From: Bacteroidota bacterium
Lineage (GTDB): Bacteria > Bacteroidota > Bacteroidia > Chitinophagales > Saprospiraceae
Direction: 5' to 3'
Assembly: GCA_020160935.1 (NCBI GenBank)
Contig: JAIUPL010000011.1
Location: 62,001 to 126,000 of the forward strand
DNA: 64,000 nt
The position numbers and the translations under genes are program-made. Below the pieces are notes generated by a model. The model saw nothing but the letters and a program-made list of their open reading frames with translations. It searched no databases and was not told the DNA's origin. This document shows positions 1 through 8,108 of the stretch, one piece after another (the stretch's first letter is position 1; each line of letters starts with the position of its first letter).

Positions 1-9
1 TTGCTGGAT

Positions 10-60
10 GTGTTTGGAATGCCGGTTGCATCATTGGCCGGCAAACCGGCATTCCAACAC
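10..60. repeat. Long hairpin just 3' of cas6
   Basis: An inverted repeat with a core stem TTGGAATGCCGGTT (14-27) pairs perfectly with its complement at 44-57. It extends to about 18 bp if one bulged T is allowed, and the loop is 16 nt. It ends two bases from the cas6 stop codon, so it would form at the 3' end of the cas6 message. No T-run follows on the cas6 strand, so it is not a classical intrinsic terminator. Confidence 0.7.
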
Positions 61-61
61 G

Positions 62-853
62 TTATTTAATGTCGACGTATCCGAAACCAAGGTGCGGGTA
101 TTCGCCAAATCCGGCAAAATAGGAAAACTCCATGGCGCCCAGCGGCATGCTGACTTCAAATTCGTACGTGAAGCCACGCAATTGCTGAATATCGTCCGGA
201 TTGGGTTTTAGGTGAATCAGCCGCGATTTAGCCTGGCCCATCAACCTGTAATGCATAGGAAACGCCGGATCGAGCAATTTCATATTTGCCAGCGACTTAT
301 ATTGCATGGCCGACTTGAAACGGCGTACAATGTGGTGGAAAAAACTCACATCGTAGGCTTCGTTGTCGGGCAACAAATATGGATTGGGCGTTTTGACCTC
401 TTCTACCGTTGTCACGGAAATGGGCGAGACAGCCTTGAACTGCATGGTTTCCTTAAAAACCGGGCGGCTCATTACCTGCCAGTGCTTCACTTCGAAATAG
501 GCAGGCTTCCCTTCATTGGTTCCGAGCGACAGGGGCATCTGACGGAAAAGGTGCACCACCTGCTGCTCGAAAACGGGCGGCAGATAGATAGAAAAACTCA
601 GTTTGACCTGATTGCCCAACAATTTAAACTCTTGTTTCACCTGGTCCATTTCATAGGGGTAAATGGCCAAAGGACTAAAAGTAAATAACTTGTAATTCCG
701 GGAAGTCAAATCGAAACCTTGCTGCTGTACCCAGGTGGAGAGTTCAGTGCCTGCTTTTGAAAGTACAGAGAAGATCCACTGCGAAATTTCAGATTGGTAG
801 TTAATTGGAATAATGGTGCCTTTCTGACAGGAAAGGCTGAACTGTATGCGCAT
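62..853 (-). CDS. cas6: CRISPR-associated endoribonuclease Cas6
   Basis: This is a 263-residue Cas6-family protein, the RAMP-fold enzyme that cuts CRISPR precursor RNA inside its repeats. The N-terminus has the family pattern PINYQSEISQWIF followed by GF...KLFTFSPL (residues about 46-62). The C-terminus has the glycine-rich loop GFGEYPHLGFGYV typical of Cas6. In the usual W-L-H-x-x-G-Y/F motif the His is replaced by Gln (WVQQQGF, residues 41-47), and there is no other His before about residue 100, so the classical catalytic His may be missing. The start is an ATG with no nearby alternative. No other cas gene or array is visible; partners could lie left of the window. Family assignment is confident, activity is not. 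Confidence 0.85.
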   Translation of the reverse strand: MRIQFSLSCQKGTIIPINYQSEISQWIFSVLSKAGTELSTWVQQQGFDLTSRNYKLFTFSPLAIYPYEMDQVKQEFKLLGNQVKLSFSIYLPPVFEQQVVHLFRQMPLSLGTNEGKPAYFEVKHWQVMSRPVFKETMQFKAVSPISVTTVEEVKTPNPYLLPDNEAYDVSFFHHIVRRFKSAMQYKSLANMKLLDPAFPMHYRLMGQAKSRLIHLKPNPDDIQQLRGFTYEFEVSMPLGAMEFSYFAGFGEYPHLGFGYVDIK

Positions 854-997
854 AAATTACCTGTTGAGATTAAAGACAGATTAAAAGAAATCCATATACA
901 CTTTTGTATTGGAGTTCTTTTTTCGGGCGAAAAGTACAAATTAGTTCATTGTGGCAAACTAAATTTTTAACAATGTACTGCCCAAACTATCAAAAGT

Positions 998-3109
998 TCA
1001 TCGAATCAGGCTGACATCACCCTCCAATAGCAACATTTCACCATTGGAAAACTCTACGAGCGCAAACCAGGCATACACCCCGGCAGCCGCTTCCTTGCCC
1101 CGCCAGCGGCCATCCCAGCCATCCCAGTCGTACACGGGAATAAAATTGTCGCGACGAAAACACAGATCGCCCCAGCGGTCGGCAATTTGAAATGTTCGCA
1201 CCAGCAATTCCGGATCATCGCTGTACACAGGCAGGTAATCGCTGTATCCGTCGCCATTGGGAGAAAAGGCATTGGGTACCCATACGTGGTATTTTTTTGT
1301 GAGGGTAACCTGCACGGCGTCGGTGGACGTGCAGCCGTTTTGGTCGGTCACAGTAACGGCATATACACCTGATTGTGTAACGGTTATAGTAGGCGTGCCG
1401 GCGCCGGTACTCCACAGATAGGTCCAGCCGGCCTGCGCGCCGGGCACACTCAATTGGGTAGCATTGTTCACCTGAATATCGGCGCCCAGGTCGATCACCA
1501 GGGGCGGATGGGTGGCTATTTGCACCGTGTCGGATGCTGCACAGCCACTTTCATTGCAAACCAGCACCGAAAACGAGCCATTCGTACCGGGTGGCGCCTC
1601 AATGGACGCCGTGGTGTCGCCTGTACTCCATTGATAATGACAGCCATTGCAACCTGATACGGTAGCATCGAGCGTCAGCGGTTCATCGGAACAGGGCGGT
1701 TGCGGCCCTTGAACGGTGATTTGTGCGACCGACTGACAACTGCTGCCTACAATCCAAAAATCATTGACACCCAGCGAGTTGGATGTTTTTTCAAAACCCG
1801 CAGGACTGTCCGAATGTCCTCCAAAAAGCAACGAGCCAGCCGGAAATGAAGCCATTTGGGTGAGCGCATCGCCGCCGGTTCCGCCGAGGGTTTGTTCCCA
1901 TCTTTTTTGTCCATCCGGCCCAATAGACACGACCCAGTAATCGTAGCCGCCGCGGTGCTCGGCCGTTTTATTTCCCGAAATATCCGAATCGGACACACCA
2001 CCCAGCACCAGCCCGCCGCAAGGCTGCTCCTGAATGTAGTACAGGTCGTCGAGGCCGGTACCGCCAAAACTCCATTCGCGCATTTTTCGCCCGTCGGTAT
2101 CGAGTTCGAGCAGCCAGTAATCGCTGTCGCCGCCGTAGAAAGCGGCCGTTTTGCCGTTGTTGAACGGACCAGCCGATCCAGGCATCGATCCCGAACGCCC
2201 GCCGAAGTAAAGCCGGCCGTTGGATGCCAGGCAAAGGCTGTACGGGTAGTCTTCCCCGGCGCCACCAAACCGACGTGTCCAGTACAGGCTGCCGTTGGCG
2301 GGGTTCATTTTCATCAAAAGAAAGTCCATACCTCCGTGGGCGGTTTCGGGCCCCAGGTTGCCGTCATTTTCGGCAGAGGTAGTGCCACCTGCGCAATACA
2401 CGGCCCCATCGGGCGCCCAAATGAGGTCGTTGATTTGCTCGTAACCGCTGCCGCCGATGGTTTTATCCCAAAGTTTGTTGCCCGTAGCGTCGGTGCGTAT
2501 CATCCAGACATCGTGAAGGCCGAGGCTGTTTGCGGTTTTATCGCCTGAAATATTGGAGTTGGAATGGCAGCCCAGCAAAAAACCGCCATCTGGCATTTCC
2601 AGCAGGGTAAAGAGTTCGTCCTGAAACAGGCCGCCAAAGGTTTTGTCCCATAACAATTGTCCTTGCGCATCGATTTTTATGATCCATACGTCGCGATCGC
2701 CCCTGCTGGATTCTGTTTTGTCGCCATTGATACCGGAATAGGAATATCCACCTGCTACAAACCCGCCATCGCGGGTTGGAATAAGTGACCACAAACGTTC
2801 GTCCTGGTCGGCGCCGTAGGTATATTGCCAAATTGGATTGCCGTTGAAATCAAGTTTTGCAATGAGTAAATTCCAGGAAAAATCGCTTGGACTGCCGAAT
2901 GCGATGCCCGAACGAGTGGAACCTCCTGCAATAATGCCGTCAGGCAGTATTTCCAGTGCGTTGAGTTCTTCATAACTTTCACCTCCAATGATCCGGTCCC
3001 ATGCAATGGCAGGCTGCGCCCAAACGCTCGCCCCATTCGCTGCAGAGAGCAACAGGGCAAAAAGCAGGCGCTGTACAAATAGCCCGCGTGCAGGAAGAGC
3101 AGGGTGCAT
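998..3109 (-). CDS. T9SS type B sorted repeat protein
   Basis: This is a secreted surface protein of about 703 residues. The open frame begins at a GTG at 3133, but the ATG at 3109 gives a cleaner signal peptide (hydrophobic run ending ASVWAQ). The body has six or more repeats of about 60-70 residues with the signature W(D/E)xTxGGxGxDxL...L...DGGFxxGG(H/Y)S(D/N)S, followed by W-x-V/I-x-D-xxGxxxW. I infer a beta-propeller-like array. Ig/PKD-like segments with YxWSTGxxTxxI follow. The C-terminus has the gliding-motility-associated (CHU_C, type B) sorting domain beginning VPNAFSPNGDGYSDYLPV, with RWGD and WDGRWRG. It is probably exported by T9SS and anchored to the surface; ligand unknown. Confidence 0.85.
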   Translation of the reverse strand: MHPALPARGLFVQRLLFALLLSAANGASVWAQPAIAWDRIIGGESYEELNALEILPDGIIAGGSTRSGIAFGSPSDFSWNLLIAKLDFNGNPIWQYTYGADQDERLWSLIPTRDGGFVAGGYSYSGINGDKTESSRGDRDVWIIKIDAQGQLLWDKTFGGLFQDELFTLLEMPDGGFLLGCHSNSNISGDKTANSLGLHDVWMIRTDATGNKLWDKTIGGSGYEQINDLIWAPDGAVYCAGGTTSAENDGNLGPETAHGGMDFLLMKMNPANGSLYWTRRFGGAGEDYPYSLCLASNGRLYFGGRSGSMPGSAGPFNNGKTAAFYGGDSDYWLLELDTDGRKMREWSFGGTGLDDLYYIQEQPCGGLVLGGVSDSDISGNKTAEHRGGYDYWVVSIGPDGQKRWEQTLGGTGGDALTQMASFPAGSLLFGGHSDSPAGFEKTSNSLGVNDFWIVGSSCQSVAQITVQGPQPPCSDEPLTLDATVSGCNGCHYQWSTGDTTASIEAPPGTNGSFSVLVCNESGCAASDTVQIATHPPLVIDLGADIQVNNATQLSVPGAQAGWTYLWSTGAGTPTITVTQSGVYAVTVTDQNGCTSTDAVQVTLTKKYHVWVPNAFSPNGDGYSDYLPVYSDDPELLVRTFQIADRWGDLCFRRDNFIPVYDWDGWDGRWRGKEAAAGVYAWFALVEFSNGEMLLLEGDVSLIR

Positions 3110-3178
3110 GGGTTTGTTCAGTTTTGGGTACACGAAGGGGCAAATGGATTACATGCGGATAAAACTTTGAAGTCGTTT

Positions 3179-3212
3179 GGGTTAATATTTCGTGCCTCCA
3201 AAATATTAACCC
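3179..3212. repeat. 12-bp hairpin between T9SS genes
   Basis: GGGTTAATATTT (3179-3190) pairs perfectly with AAATATTAACCC (3201-3212) around a 10-nt loop. It sits upstream of the type B protein gene and downstream of the type A gene on the same strand. No T-run follows on the minus strand, so a terminator, mRNA-stabilising or regulator-binding role cannot be separated by eye. Confidence 0.55.
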
Positions 3213-3301
3213 GACAACTTCCGAACCAAGGTTTAACACTTTGGCCCATCCTTGTAGCCACATCTATACTTTTTGGAACCCAAATCCCAAAAATCATGCC
3301 C

Positions 3302-3357
3302 CTCTCTCCACCTCTCACCTCTCACCTCTTACCCCTCACCTCTCACTTCTCACCTCT
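3302..3357 (-). repeat. GAGAGGT-type tract at a stop codon
   Basis: A short-period tract reads (minus strand) as GAGAGGTGAG with variants, unit mostly 7 bp. It begins inside the 3' end of the preceding T9SS type A gene: the last four codons (R-G-E-K) and the TGA are themselves repeat units, and the tract continues about 40 bases past the stop. In the mRNA sense it has almost no C. No complementary arm is nearby. Confidence 0.75.
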
Positions 3358-4239
3358 AATTATCTTCCCCATTCTGTACCGTCCGCTTTCATCCGTAATT
3401 TTCCAGTAATAGAAGCCCGAGGCGCCAGGAGATTCAAAATTATACAGATGTTCGCCGGTTTCAAAGTTGTGTGCACGTTGCAGCACGACACGTCGACCGC
3501 TGGCATCGAATACTTCACACAGCAGTTCGGAAGCCGTATTCAGGTTCAGTTGAATGGAAAAACCGGCGTCCGTCGGATTGGGCCAGGCTTCCGAAACAGA
3601 AAAATCGGGTATAGAAGAAGTGCCGGTAACAGCACAGGCAGTGCCAGAAATCACACGCCCGAGTTGGACAGCCCGGAAAATTTCAGTGGAATTCAAGGTG
3701 CCTATTGTTTTAACAAGAAACCCGGGTGGAGAAGGGATCAGGGGTTGCGCCGGGTTGATAAATTGAAAGGAAGCAGGCACAAAACGCCAGGTTGGTATTT
3801 CCAGCCCTTGCAAGGTGGAAATATCAGCCGGTGTGATGGCGCCATCCAGGTTGCAGTCGGCTGCCAGAAACTGCCAGATTTCGGTGAAAGGCTCCGTACC
3901 GTCGAGGTGCCGCTGAATGCGTTGCAGATTTAGTTGCAGGTCGAAGGTGGTGAGTCCGGATAGCGGATTTGCATCTTTTGTTGGTGTGATCCGGACGAGG
4001 GCATTGGTATTTGTTGTGGAAGGAAGACCAAACGCCACGCACCCGTTGTCGGAAGAGAGCAGCATGTTTACATTGGAAAAGGGTGATTGCGCATCTGCCG
4101 CAAATTCAACCAGAAACGTGGTTTCGCTTATTCCGCTTCCGCTACACCACTGGTGTGCGCATGCTTGAAAGGTAACGGGTTGGGCAGAAAGGGAAGAATA
4201 AGTCAGGGCAAAGGCAAGGTGGATGTAATGTCTTTTCAT
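3343..4239 (-). CDS. T9SS type A protein with dockerin-like loop
   Basis: This is a 298-residue secreted protein with a signal peptide ending SLSAQ at residue 20. Residues about 21-120 look like a cohesin-type beta domain, including LQLNLQRIQRHLDGTEPF. Next comes a calcium-loop motif DCNLDGAITPAD (D128-x-N130-x-D132-G-x-I-x-x-x-D139), as in one half of a dockerin. The C-terminal ~85 residues are a type A sorting domain (AWPNPTDAGFSIQLNL ... GFYYWKITDESGRYRMGKII). The final residues RGEK come from the adjoining repeat tract. It is probably displayed on the surface through T9SS. The next gene on the strand is also a T9SS cargo. Confidence 0.8.
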   Translation of the reverse strand: MKRHYIHLAFALTYSSLSAQPVTFQACAHQWCSGSGISETTFLVEFAADAQSPFSNVNMLLSSDNGCVAFGLPSTTNTNALVRITPTKDANPLSGLTTFDLQLNLQRIQRHLDGTEPFTEIWQFLAADCNLDGAITPADISTLQGLEIPTWRFVPASFQFINPAQPLIPSPPGFLVKTIGTLNSTEIFRAVQLGRVISGTACAVTGTSSIPDFSVSEAWPNPTDAGFSIQLNLNTASELLCEVFDASGRRVVLQRAHNFETGEHLYNFESPGASGFYYWKITDESGRYRMGKIIRGEK

Positions 4240-4296
4240 GAGGAGTAAAATAAATTTTCCTGCAATTTATTCTCCATTCCCCATTCTCCCAAATTT

Positions 4297-4326
4297 TTCT
4301 CACCTCTTGCTTCTCGCTTCTCACCT
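4297..4326. repeat. Short CTCACCTC-type tract
   Basis: About 30 bases of degenerate 7-bp pyrimidine repeats (CTCACCTCTTGCTTCTCG and similar) lie between the type A gene start and the araC terminator. No complementary arm is present. Of the tracts in this window, this is one that does not touch a stop codon. Confidence 0.5.
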
Positions 4327-4330
4327 CAAA

Positions 4331-4366
4331 AAACAAGGCTATGGACGTACTCAGACGCCCATAGCC
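4331..4366 (-). terminator. Intrinsic terminator of the araC-type gene
   Basis: On the minus strand GGCTATGG (4366-4359) pairs with CCATAGCC (4344-4337) and is followed by TTGTTTTTTG. It lies about 75 bases after the AraC-family stop codon. Stem plus T-run is the ordinary intrinsic terminator form, in contrast with the repeat tracts that follow many other genes here. Confidence 0.75.
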
Positions 4367-4440
4367 GTAAACACTCCATGCGTGTTCAATAGGTACTATT
4401 GCTGATGCAAAAGTGGGGCTGGAGTGTCAGATGCTGTTTG

Positions 4441-5352
4441 TCAAATCGTGCTAATTTTCAGGATTTTGGAAGGCGGTTCTCCATAGTATTGTTTATAGGC
4501 TTTGCTGAAACTGGCCAGGTCGGCAAAGCCGCATTGCAGGGCAATATCCAGCGCCGAGCGGCCGCCGATTCGCAACATGGCGCGGCCGTATTCCAGTCTT
4601 TTTTGCCATAAATACCGGTGCGGAGGTACCCCATAGGCAGACTGAAACATGCGCGAAAAATGGTATTTTGACATATTCCCTGCCCGCGCAATGTCTTGTA
4701 CGGAAAGGGGGTCCGACCAGCGATCATCCATCAATGCCTTGCTACGGGCCAGCAGACGCAAAATGTCTTTGCGCACATAGGTTTTAACAGCGTGTACAGA
4801 CTGAATTCTTTTTACAATTTCCTTGTAATCAGCCACATATAATTCAGTCAGGTGGTAGAAAAAGGATTCATCCAATGCAGGTAAAACCTCCGGATGGTGG
4901 CGAAATTGATTGGTAAAATGATGCAGAAATGCACCCAGCCCCCGCGTCTCTGTGGTGGCATAATGTTCCAGAAAATCGCCACTGTGCAACATATCGTGCA
5001 GGCTGATCGTCGCTTCGGGCTCCATTGGCATCAACAGACTCGACAATACTTCCTGAAACATCCCGGGTAGCACGTCGATACAAAGCCCATGCACCGCTTG
5101 CCGGCTTTTTAAATACACATGCCCACTGCAATACGGGTTGCTGAGCAAATATTGTCCTGGCGCTACATCGTAAGATCGGCCGTTCAGGGTATGATGCTCC
5201 ACGCCCTCGCACACATACACGATGGAAAACCCCTGAAAAGTGGAACTCAGTTGCGCGTCTTTCAGGATAGAGTAATTCAGGGCGTGGTAGTTTTTCGGCC
5301 TTGAATGAAGTAGTGATAAATTGTGTTCATTGAGCAGGTTAAACCAATACAT
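4441..5352 (-). CDS. AraC-family transcriptional regulator
   Basis: This is a 303-residue regulator. The N-terminal ~170 residues form a cupin-like sensor domain (YDVAPGQYLLSNPY segment). The C-terminal ~100 residues carry the two AraC helix-turn-helix motifs: DPLSVQDIARAGNMSKYHFSRMF and ALDIALQCGFADLASFSKAYKQ, then the family signature YYGEPPSKI. It would bind DNA in response to an unknown small ligand. Length and domain order are standard. The neighbours on both sides do not suggest a dedicated target operon. It ends in its own intrinsic terminator. Confidence 0.9.
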   Translation of the reverse strand: MYWFNLLNEHNLSLLHSRPKNYHALNYSILKDAQLSSTFQGFSIVYVCEGVEHHTLNGRSYDVAPGQYLLSNPYCSGHVYLKSRQAVHGLCIDVLPGMFQEVLSSLLMPMEPEATISLHDMLHSGDFLEHYATTETRGLGAFLHHFTNQFRHHPEVLPALDESFFYHLTELYVADYKEIVKRIQSVHAVKTYVRKDILRLLARSKALMDDRWSDPLSVQDIARAGNMSKYHFSRMFQSAYGVPPHRYLWQKRLEYGRAMLRIGGRSALDIALQCGFADLASFSKAYKQYYGEPPSKILKISTI

Positions 5353-5395
5353 GGGATTAAATTAATCTTCAATTTGCCCACCTCTCCGCAAAATT

Positions 5396-5528
5396 CGATC
5401 AACCCCCTCTCTCCTGCCCTTAAAAACAGTTCTGCCCCTCTCACTCTCTCACCTCTCACTCTCTCATCCTCTCACTCTCTCACCCTCTCACCCTCTCACC
5501 CTCTCACCCTCTCACTCTCTCACATCTA
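5396..5528 (-). repeat. GAGAGGGT tract at the tamL stop
   Basis: About 130 bases of short tandem units (minus-strand GAGAGGGT, GAGAGAGT, GAGAGGT; period 7-8) run from the TAG of tamL towards the araC-type gene. In the sense of the tamL message the tract is nearly free of C. It starts within a few bases of the stop codon. No complementary arm is present, so it cannot fold as the palindromes elsewhere do. Confidence 0.8.
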
Positions 5529-7877
5529 GAAAGGGTATCCAAACGAGAAGTTCCAGTTCAGGTTCTCCTTCCGCCACTGGCGGACGCCGAAATGCAGGTC
5601 GTCGGCCACCCAGCGCTCGCCCACAGGCAGGAAGGGTTTGGACAGCGGTACGCCCAGGTCGAGGCGCAGCACAAAAAAGCCGAGGTTGACGCGCAGCCCC
5701 ATGCCTGCGCCCATCGCCAGTTCACGATAAAACCTGTCGAGGTAAAACCGGGAGGCATCGGATGCATCGGCGCCGCTGGTGAGCCAGATATTTCCGGCAT
5801 CGACAAAAACGGCCAGTTCGGGGTATTTGCCGATGGGCATTCGGTATTCAATACTGCTTTCGAGCAGGACATTGCCGGTGTAACGTCCGACCGTCAGGCC
5901 CGACGGTGAGTCATCGCGCGGCACGCTGCCCGGCCCGACAGTACGGGGCGGGAATGCGCGCACGCTGGCAGCACCACCAACGACATAACGGTCGAGCAGA
6001 GCGACGTTGCCATTTTTGCGCAGCGGAATACCTGCGCCAATAGCAAAACGCGCAGCCAGCACATTGCGGCCGTGGGTGCGCTGGTATTGCCGGTAGTCGG
6101 ATTCGATGAAAAAATTGAGCGGGCTCTCCAGCAGATACCCGGACGGCAGATACTTGCTGCCCGTGTAGCCGCTTACCTGCGCAGCAAAACGCTGGCGGAA
6201 ATATCGAGTGTGTTGTTTGGCTGGCCCCAGCCGCTCGTCGAAAGTGAAGGTGTAGTTCGGTTTGTATTCCACAAAGGTGAGCAGGGTACGGGCCGTTCCC
6301 GTGGTGTCCTGCGGAATTTGCCCGATCAATTGGCGGCGTATTTCACGGTCGCTGACGGTGGAAAATTGCAGGCCCAGACTCAGTGGGTTAATTTCCTGCA
6401 ACACCGAACCGCGGCGGTTCTTTTTCCATAAATAACCTGCCTCGGCGCCTACGCGCTGAAAACTCAGGCGGAATGCGCCCGTTTCAGGCAGGTCGTATTT
6501 GAACCAGTTGGTTTCGTGTTGCAATTTGAAACGCGTGGTGCTGAATGCGCGCCTGTTTTTTTCCTGCAACAACAAAAACCGCGGATAGGTCAGTTGAATG
6601 CCGATATTGCTCACGATAAAATCCTGAAAGTCGAAGTTGCGCCTGCTGGTACGCAGATAGGCCCCGTCGAACGATATGCGCAATGCCTCGGCCCCCCGGA
6701 AGGTATTGCGATGCGAATATGCCCCTCCCAGCCGCGCTCCCGAGTAAAACCCGGGCGAAAACACCGCCGACAAGGTGCCTTCCAGGCGCTCCGGTTTGTA
6801 CGGCGTGAGATATACTCGCGCATCGAGCAACGTATCGGCCAGTGGCGACACCTCGAAGCGAATGTTGACAAACTTGTACACATTGAGGTTGAGCAGCCTG
6901 AAAATAGTCGCCTGATAGGCTCGATTGGAGTAAAAACGGCCACAGCGCAAGGTGATCTGGCGATTCAGCACCTCAGGCCGCAGGGGCATATGGTGGTAGG
7001 CGTATTGCAAACAATTGAACTGCAAGGAATCATAGGTGGTATGGGTACTGTCTGACTGCCGAGACAGGTCATAGTCCGGATATACCGTAACACTGGCCAG
7101 GCGATAACGCCTGCGTTCGCGTTCGCCGGTTTCTTTTTTTACATGCAGCGTCAGGTTCACTTCGCCGGCAGGATGGAGGGTATCTGCTTCAAAAACGAGG
7201 TTGTCAGGTGAAAAATAATACCAGCCTTCGTTGCGCAGGGTGTCCGACAGGCGCTGCCTTTCGGCAATCATTTCTTCGAGGTGGTAAAACTGGCCGGGTT
7301 GCACCAGCGCACCCGGGCGCAAGGATGCGAGCCTGCGTGTGAGCAGGCTGGAATCGGCAGGGTAAGTGACGTTGTCGATTTGTTCGCGGGGTGTTTTGAC
7401 GGTGATGTTGTGGGTGAGGCGAACGCTGTGTTTCCGTATTTTTTCTTCAGAATCGATGCTCACTTTAAAAAAACCGTCGTTGGCGGCACGCTCGGCCAGC
7501 AGTTCCCGATGCCGATTAGCAACCTTGGATTCATACAACACAGGCGGCTCGCCTAGCCGATTGGCAAAAAAACTGCCGAGGCTGTTTTCCCGACTGTTTT
7601 TGAACATGTTGTAAATCACCAGTTTGGGACGCATCCACAACACTTTTCGATTGGGCCTGGGTAGGATAACGGCTATTTTCAGATCGGTTTTGAGGATCTT
7701 TGTATTCCAGTCTTTGTCGGGTTTGATGATTTTTGTTTTGGCTTTGACGTACAGGCGCTCTCCTTCCTGCAGGTGGCCGGTTCCGGTGCAGGCGGCAAAA
7801 AGAAACAATAGGGCGAACAAAGCCGTAGCCTTATTTGCCCGTTTTAACAGCCTTTTCTGTATTTGCTGGTGGTGCAT
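5526..7877 (-). CDS. tamL: TamL-type BamA-family outer-membrane lipoprotein
   Basis: This is a 783-residue Omp85-family protein. The N-terminal segment ends LLFLFAACTGTG, a lipobox-like site at which Cys would be lipidated; this is the TamL form found in Bacteroidota instead of TamA. POTRA-like regions span about residues 110-400 (for example NDGFFKVSIDSEEKI and NEGWYYFSPDNL). The C-terminal half is a beta-barrel with the family hallmark VRAFPPRTVGPG and a final aromatic residue (SFGYPF). It should sit in the outer membrane and work with TamB, encoded just upstream. The intercistronic gap carries a 50-bp hairpin, and the stop codon borders a repeat tract. Confidence 0.85.
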   Translation of the reverse strand: MHHQQIQKRLLKRANKATALFALLFLFAACTGTGHLQEGERLYVKAKTKIIKPDKDWNTKILKTDLKIAVILPRPNRKVLWMRPKLVIYNMFKNSRENSLGSFFANRLGEPPVLYESKVANRHRELLAERAANDGFFKVSIDSEEKIRKHSVRLTHNITVKTPREQIDNVTYPADSSLLTRRLASLRPGALVQPGQFYHLEEMIAERQRLSDTLRNEGWYYFSPDNLVFEADTLHPAGEVNLTLHVKKETGERERRRYRLASVTVYPDYDLSRQSDSTHTTYDSLQFNCLQYAYHHMPLRPEVLNRQITLRCGRFYSNRAYQATIFRLLNLNVYKFVNIRFEVSPLADTLLDARVYLTPYKPERLEGTLSAVFSPGFYSGARLGGAYSHRNTFRGAEALRISFDGAYLRTSRRNFDFQDFIVSNIGIQLTYPRFLLLQEKNRRAFSTTRFKLQHETNWFKYDLPETGAFRLSFQRVGAEAGYLWKKNRRGSVLQEINPLSLGLQFSTVSDREIRRQLIGQIPQDTTGTARTLLTFVEYKPNYTFTFDERLGPAKQHTRYFRQRFAAQVSGYTGSKYLPSGYLLESPLNFFIESDYRQYQRTHGRNVLAARFAIGAGIPLRKNGNVALLDRYVVGGAASVRAFPPRTVGPGSVPRDDSPSGLTVGRYTGNVLLESSIEYRMPIGKYPELAVFVDAGNIWLTSGADASDASRFYLDRFYRELAMGAGMGLRVNLGFFVLRLDLGVPLSKPFLPVGERWVADDLHFGVRQWRKENLNWNFSFGYPF

Positions 7878-7894
7878 AAGCCAAAAGAATGTTG

Positions 7895-8006
7895 GTGTAC
7901 GCTACGCATTGTGTCCTTTGTGAAACCTTGGTGGCCTTCGTGGTTAATTTTTTTTTACCACGAAGGGCACCAAGGTTTCACAAAGGACACAATGCGTAGC
8001 GTACAC
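7895..8006. repeat. 50-bp near-perfect palindrome between tamB and tamL
   Basis: The left arm 7895-7944 and right arm 7957-8006 are complementary over 50 positions with one mismatch. The 12-nt loop is TAATTTTTTTTT. The arms contain short-period segments (CACGAAGG, CACCAAGG, CACAAAGG). On the plus strand the right arm is followed by GTTTTTTA. It lies in the 231-base gap between two genes of one presumed operon, so it could terminate, attenuate or process the tamB-tamL message. Confidence 0.9.
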
Positions 8007-8108
8007 GTTTTTTATTCACAATGCAAAAAAAATCTGTTCCCATCTGAAGTTTCACTCCGTCAGTAAAGTCACAAAACAAACATTATCAACTATTTACCAA
8101 ACTTCATC

